From assembly GCA_045660245.1 (NCBI GenBank), contig JAZRDJ010000002.1:1-9022 (forward strand): a stretch of DNA of 9,022 bases, written 5' to 3'. A program made the translations under genes and the position numbers. The notes beneath the pieces were generated by a model. That model was not told the DNA's origin. It ran no database searches and worked only from the letters and a program-made list of their open reading frames with translations. Shown in pieces: positions 6,663 to 9,022 of this stretch (the first letter of the stretch is position 1; every line of letters begins with the position of its first letter). The DNA is from RGIG3872 sp045660245 (GTDB lineage: Bacteria; Bacillota; Clostridia; Christensenellales; UBA1242).

Positions 6663-6715
6663 TATATTATATAATATAGATAATATATCTATATATAGTA
6701 ACGTTACTATATATA
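6663..6715. repeat. Two AT-rich perfect palindromes between trhP and its terminator
   Basis: Positions 6663-6678 form a 16-bp perfect palindrome of A and T only. Positions 6690-6715 form a 26-bp perfect palindrome centred on GTAACGTTAC with TA-repeat arms. The larger one begins 3 bp past the trhP stop codon. Both could extrude as cruciforms or fold in the mRNA 3' end. Function is unknown. Confidence 0.7.
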
Positions 6716-6718
6716 TTT

Positions 6719-7945
6719 CTACATTCTCAAAATGTCGCCAGCAAAAAGTTCGATTTTTTCATCAAAATACACTGTAACCTTTTCTTGAACGAGTTTTGCT
6801 GAATCAATTTCTTGACCTTTTGAGTTGACGATTTTTTTGATCATAATTTGTTTGTTCCATGTATTGTTCGGACTCAAAATTTCAAGCGTATCACCAACCG
6901 AGAATTTGTTTCTGTGTTCAACAACAACCGAGCCATCTTTTGAGTTTTCTGACACGATCGCAACAAACTTCATGTCTTGTTCCTGCGCAGCACTTTCATA
7001 ATTCTGCCTGCACTCACCATCTGAAAAAGCAAAACCCTTTGTATATTTTCTGTGACTGGCCTTCAACAGATCACTGCGGATTTCTTCTGGCACAACATAT
7101 TCTTTTGTTTTGTCTGCACAATACGCATCAATCATGCGTCTATAAGCATTCACAACCGTCGCAACGTAATATGGTGATTTCATTCGACCTTCAATCTTGA
7201 AACTTGAAATTCCAACATCAATGAGTTCTGGCAAATGATCAATCAAACACAAATCTTTGCTGTTCAAAACATAAGTCCCTCTGTTATCTTCAAGCATCTC
7301 AAATTCCTCGCCAGGTCTTGTGTCTTCAATCATTTTGTATCTCCATCTGCAGGCCTGCGCACATTCACCATGGTTTGAATCTCTGCCAGTCATGTAATTT
7401 GACAACAAGCATCTGCCACTATACGAAATACACATTGCTCCATGAACAAACATTTCAAGTTCAGTTACTTTGTCATAATCTCGAATGGCCTTGATCTCAT
7501 CAAAAGTGAGTTCACGTGCAAGAACCACACGTTCTGCCCCCATTTTTCTGTATGCCTCAACCGCATACTTGTTGGTGGTATTTGCCTGTGTTGAAATATG
7601 TACCGGCAAGTTTGGTGCATGCTCTTTCACAAACGCAAACACACCCATGTCAGACACAATGACAGCATCAACCTTGACACTCTCCAAAAATTTTACATAA
7701 TCTCCAAGCCCATCAAAGTCATTGTCCCTTGCATAAACATTGAGAGTTACATAACATTTTTTGCCCTTGCTATGCACAAATTCAACAGCCTCTTTGATTC
7801 CATTTTCATCAAAGTTTGACACAAAGGCACGAAGCCCATAATTTTTTCCAGCAAAATAAACAGCATCTGCACCAAAGTAGATTGCTGTTTTGAGTTTTTC
7901 CATATCGCCTGCAGGAGCAAGCAGTTCAACTTTTGTATCGTTCAT
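6719..7945 (-). CDS. trhP: Peptidase U32-family tRNA hydroxylation protein TrhP
   Basis: This is a complete gene of 408 residues. TrhP proteins (Escherichia coli YegQ, Bacillus subtilis YrrN/YrrO) are needed for prephenate-dependent formation of 5-hydroxyuridine at the tRNA wobble position; the old 'collagenase/protease' label is probably wrong for this branch. The N-terminal barrel starts ELLAPAGDMEKLKTAI (7-22). The U32 signature is EMFVHGAMCISYSGRCLLS (164-182), with GECAQACRW (193-201) and NSKDLCLID (228-236). Cys172, Cys179, Cys195 and Cys233 have nearly the spacing of the four [4Fe-4S]-binding Cys reported for the U32 relative UbiU, so an iron-sulfur cluster is likely. GISSFKIEGRMKSPYYV (245-261) is another family block. 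The C-terminal part (about 325-408) fits the small beta domain of the longer YrrO/YegQ type. It starts 5 nt after the trmR stop without a strong ribosome binding site, so translation is probably coupled. Only one trhP copy is visible here. Confidence 0.88.
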   Translation of the reverse strand: MNDTKVELLAPAGDMEKLKTAIYFGADAVYFAGKNYGLRAFVSNFDENGIKEAVEFVHSKGKKCYVTLNVYARDNDFDGLGDYVKFLESVKVDAVIVSDMGVFAFVKEHAPNLPVHISTQANTTNKYAVEAYRKMGAERVVLARELTFDEIKAIRDYDKVTELEMFVHGAMCISYSGRCLLSNYMTGRDSNHGECAQACRWRYKMIEDTRPGEEFEMLEDNRGTYVLNSKDLCLIDHLPELIDVGISSFKIEGRMKSPYYVATVVNAYRRMIDAYCADKTKEYVVPEEIRSDLLKASHRKYTKGFAFSDGECRQNYESAAQEQDMKFVAIVSENSKDGSVVVEHRNKFSVGDTLEILSPNNTWNKQIMIKKIVNSKGQEIDSAKLVQEKVTVYFDEKIELFAGDILRM

Positions 7946-7950
7946 GTCTA

Positions 7951-8607
7951 TTAGTCACTCACTTTTTTATTCTCTGGTTTTCTTGCAACCAACACTCCGT
8001 CCTCAATTCGAAATAGTTCAACATCAACAAAGTCGCCAGACGTGAACACATATTCAATGAATTTTCTCAGTCGTTGCCAAATTGTTCTGAATCGTATGGG
8101 TGCAATCTTTGGATTGTCAACATACCCACGAAAGAGCACATTGTCAGCAACGAGCACACCATTTGGAGCAAGCAAGGCATAAAGGCTTGGGAGCAAATTC
8201 AAATACTGCGCCTTTGGACCATCAAGAAAAATGAAATCAAATTTTTCAAGATTGCCTTCCTCCATCAAAAGTTCAGTTACAAAATTGCTACAATCATCGA
8301 GATGTACCTCTGCCCTATTTTCAAATCCAGCATCTTTGAAGTTCTGGATTGCTTCAGTCGCACATTCCTCGAGTTTTTCAACAGTAACAAGGTCAGCAGA
8401 CGAACTTTCGAGCATGGTGATTCCACTGTAACCAACCGCCGTTCCAATCTCCAAAATATGAACCGGATCATACTTTTTCACAAGATCTCTCAAAAGTTCA
8501 TGGCTCGAATCACGAATAATCGGAACGCCACGCCTCACCGCAAAATCCTTGAAACCTTCTTCAATGTTTTGACCACTCTTTGTTTGTTCAAAATTCTCAG
8601 CCATCAT
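7951..8607 (-). CDS. trmR: tRNA 5-hydroxyuridine methyltransferase TrmR (YrrM-type O-methyltransferase)
   Basis: This is a complete gene of 218 residues, close to the usual length of the family. TrmR uses S-adenosylmethionine to convert 5-hydroxyuridine at the wobble position of certain tRNAs to 5-methoxyuridine, which broadens decoding. The Rossmann-fold SAM site is ILEIGTAVGYSG (51-62) with the acidic VEK (76-78). FIFLDGPK (125-132) and ADNVL (154-158) give the Asp129, Asp155 and Asn156 expected to bind the divalent metal in class I O-methyltransferases of the COMT-like type. PIIRDSSHELL (29-39) is the usual entry segment. The downstream neighbour is trhP, which makes its substrate; this matches the yrrM-yrrN-yrrO order in Bacillus. 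The start lies 2 nt after the RNase J stop. Two adjacent ATGs (8607 and 8604) are possible starts; the only upstream signal is a weak GAGTG, so coupling is likely. Confidence 0.88.
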   Translation of the reverse strand: MMAENFEQTKSGQNIEEGFKDFAVRRGVPIIRDSSHELLRDLVKKYDPVHILEIGTAVGYSGITMLESSSADLVTVEKLEECATEAIQNFKDAGFENRAEVHLDDCSNFVTELLMEEGNLEKFDFIFLDGPKAQYLNLLPSLYALLAPNGVLVADNVLFRGYVDNPKIAPIRFRTIWQRLRKFIEYVFTSGDFVDVELFRIEDGVLVARKPENKKVSD

Positions 8608-8609
8608 AC

Positions 8610-9022
8610 TTACACTCTGAAGATAATTGGAAGAATCATTGGATTTCTCTTTGTCTTTTTATAGAAGAAGTTGCGGAGCGGTTTTCTGATTTGCATTCTC
8701 ACATCATTCCAATCCGTGATATTCTTGAGATCCATAAGTTTCAAATTGTCCATCAGAATTTCTTTTGCTTCTTCAACCAACGCCTCTGCTTCTCCGGTAT
8801 AAACAAATCCACGTGTAATCATGTATGGATCACTTGAAAGTTCACCACTTGCTGCAGAAATTCCCATAACAACAATCACAAGACCATCTTCAGACAAGAG
8901 TTTTCTGTCACGAAGAACTGCAGATTGTGCATCACCAATACCAAGTCCATCAACAAGCATTTCACCTGCTTGAACAGTGCCTTTTTTGACCATTGTCTTG
9001 CTGTTGATTTCAATCACATCAC
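8610..9022 (-). CDS. rnj: Ribonuclease J, C-terminal part (5' end outside window)
   Basis: The reading frame enters from the window edge and ends with TAA at 8610, showing about 137 C-terminal residues. RNase J is a metallo-beta-lactamase/beta-CASP ribonuclease with 5'-3' exonuclease and endonuclease activity, central to mRNA decay and rRNA maturation in Firmicutes. The visible part begins DVIEINSK and contains LVDGLGIGDAQSAVLRDRK, LSEDGLVIVVM, ITRGFVYTGEAEALVEEAK, and the tail FFYKKTKRNPMILPIIFRV, all typical of the C-terminal domain. The catalytic domain lies outside the window. RNase J1 and J2 cannot be told apart from this portion. It is followed directly by trmR, and the three genes rnj-trmR-trhP probably share one transcript ending at the 6586-6619 terminator. 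Confidence 0.93.
   Translation of the reverse strand, partial: DVIEINSKTMVKKGTVQAGEMLVDGLGIGDAQSAVLRDRKLLSEDGLVIVVMGISAASGELSSDPYMITRGFVYTGEAEALVEEAKEILMDNLKLMDLKNITDWNDVRMQIRKPLRNFFYKKTKRNPMILPIIFRV

Noticed and set aside
8074..8664. Plus-strand 196-codon open frame opposite trmR
   Set aside because: It is the antisense shadow of trmR, whose SAM-binding and metal-binding motifs are intact on the minus strand.

Overview
The window looks like a piece of chromosome from a low-GC, spore-forming Clostridia-type Firmicute. Three things support this: a sporulation sigma-K gene with a pro-sequence, the Firmicute pairing of trmR with a U32-family trhP downstream of RNase J, and strong AAGGAG-type ribosome binding sites. 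I cannot name a genus. Every gene I can support, including the RNase P RNA gene, lies on the minus strand. That strand is visibly T/G-rich, as expected of a leading strand.

In the direction of transcription (high to low coordinates) the layout has three blocks. (1) 9022-6586: the 3' part of an RNase J gene, then trmR and trhP packed within a few bases of each other, then an AT-rich palindromic stretch and a clear Rho-independent terminator. TrhP and TrmR act in sequence to make 5-hydroxyuridine and then 5-methoxyuridine at the tRNA wobble position. (2) 6553-5288: sigK with its own upstream region, then a consensus promoter, rnpB (RNase P RNA) and a textbook terminator. (3) 5269-1: a one-pass membrane protein of unknown function, then rarA with its own promoter, a HelD-type RNA polymerase-recycling ATPase, and a PnuC-type vitamin transporter that runs off the window.

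The contents are mostly housekeeping: RNA processing (RNase J, RNase P), tRNA modification (TrmR, TrhP), replication-fork and RNA polymerase rescue (RarA, HelD), sporulation (SigK) and NAD-precursor uptake (PnuC). I see no mobile element, CRISPR array, tRNA gene or defence island. The items most worth a second look are the uncharacterised membrane protein at 4439-5269, an RNase P RNA whose L15 region appears to lack the usual GGU motif, the dyad and direct repeats upstream of sigK, and the two AT-rich palindromes after trhP.
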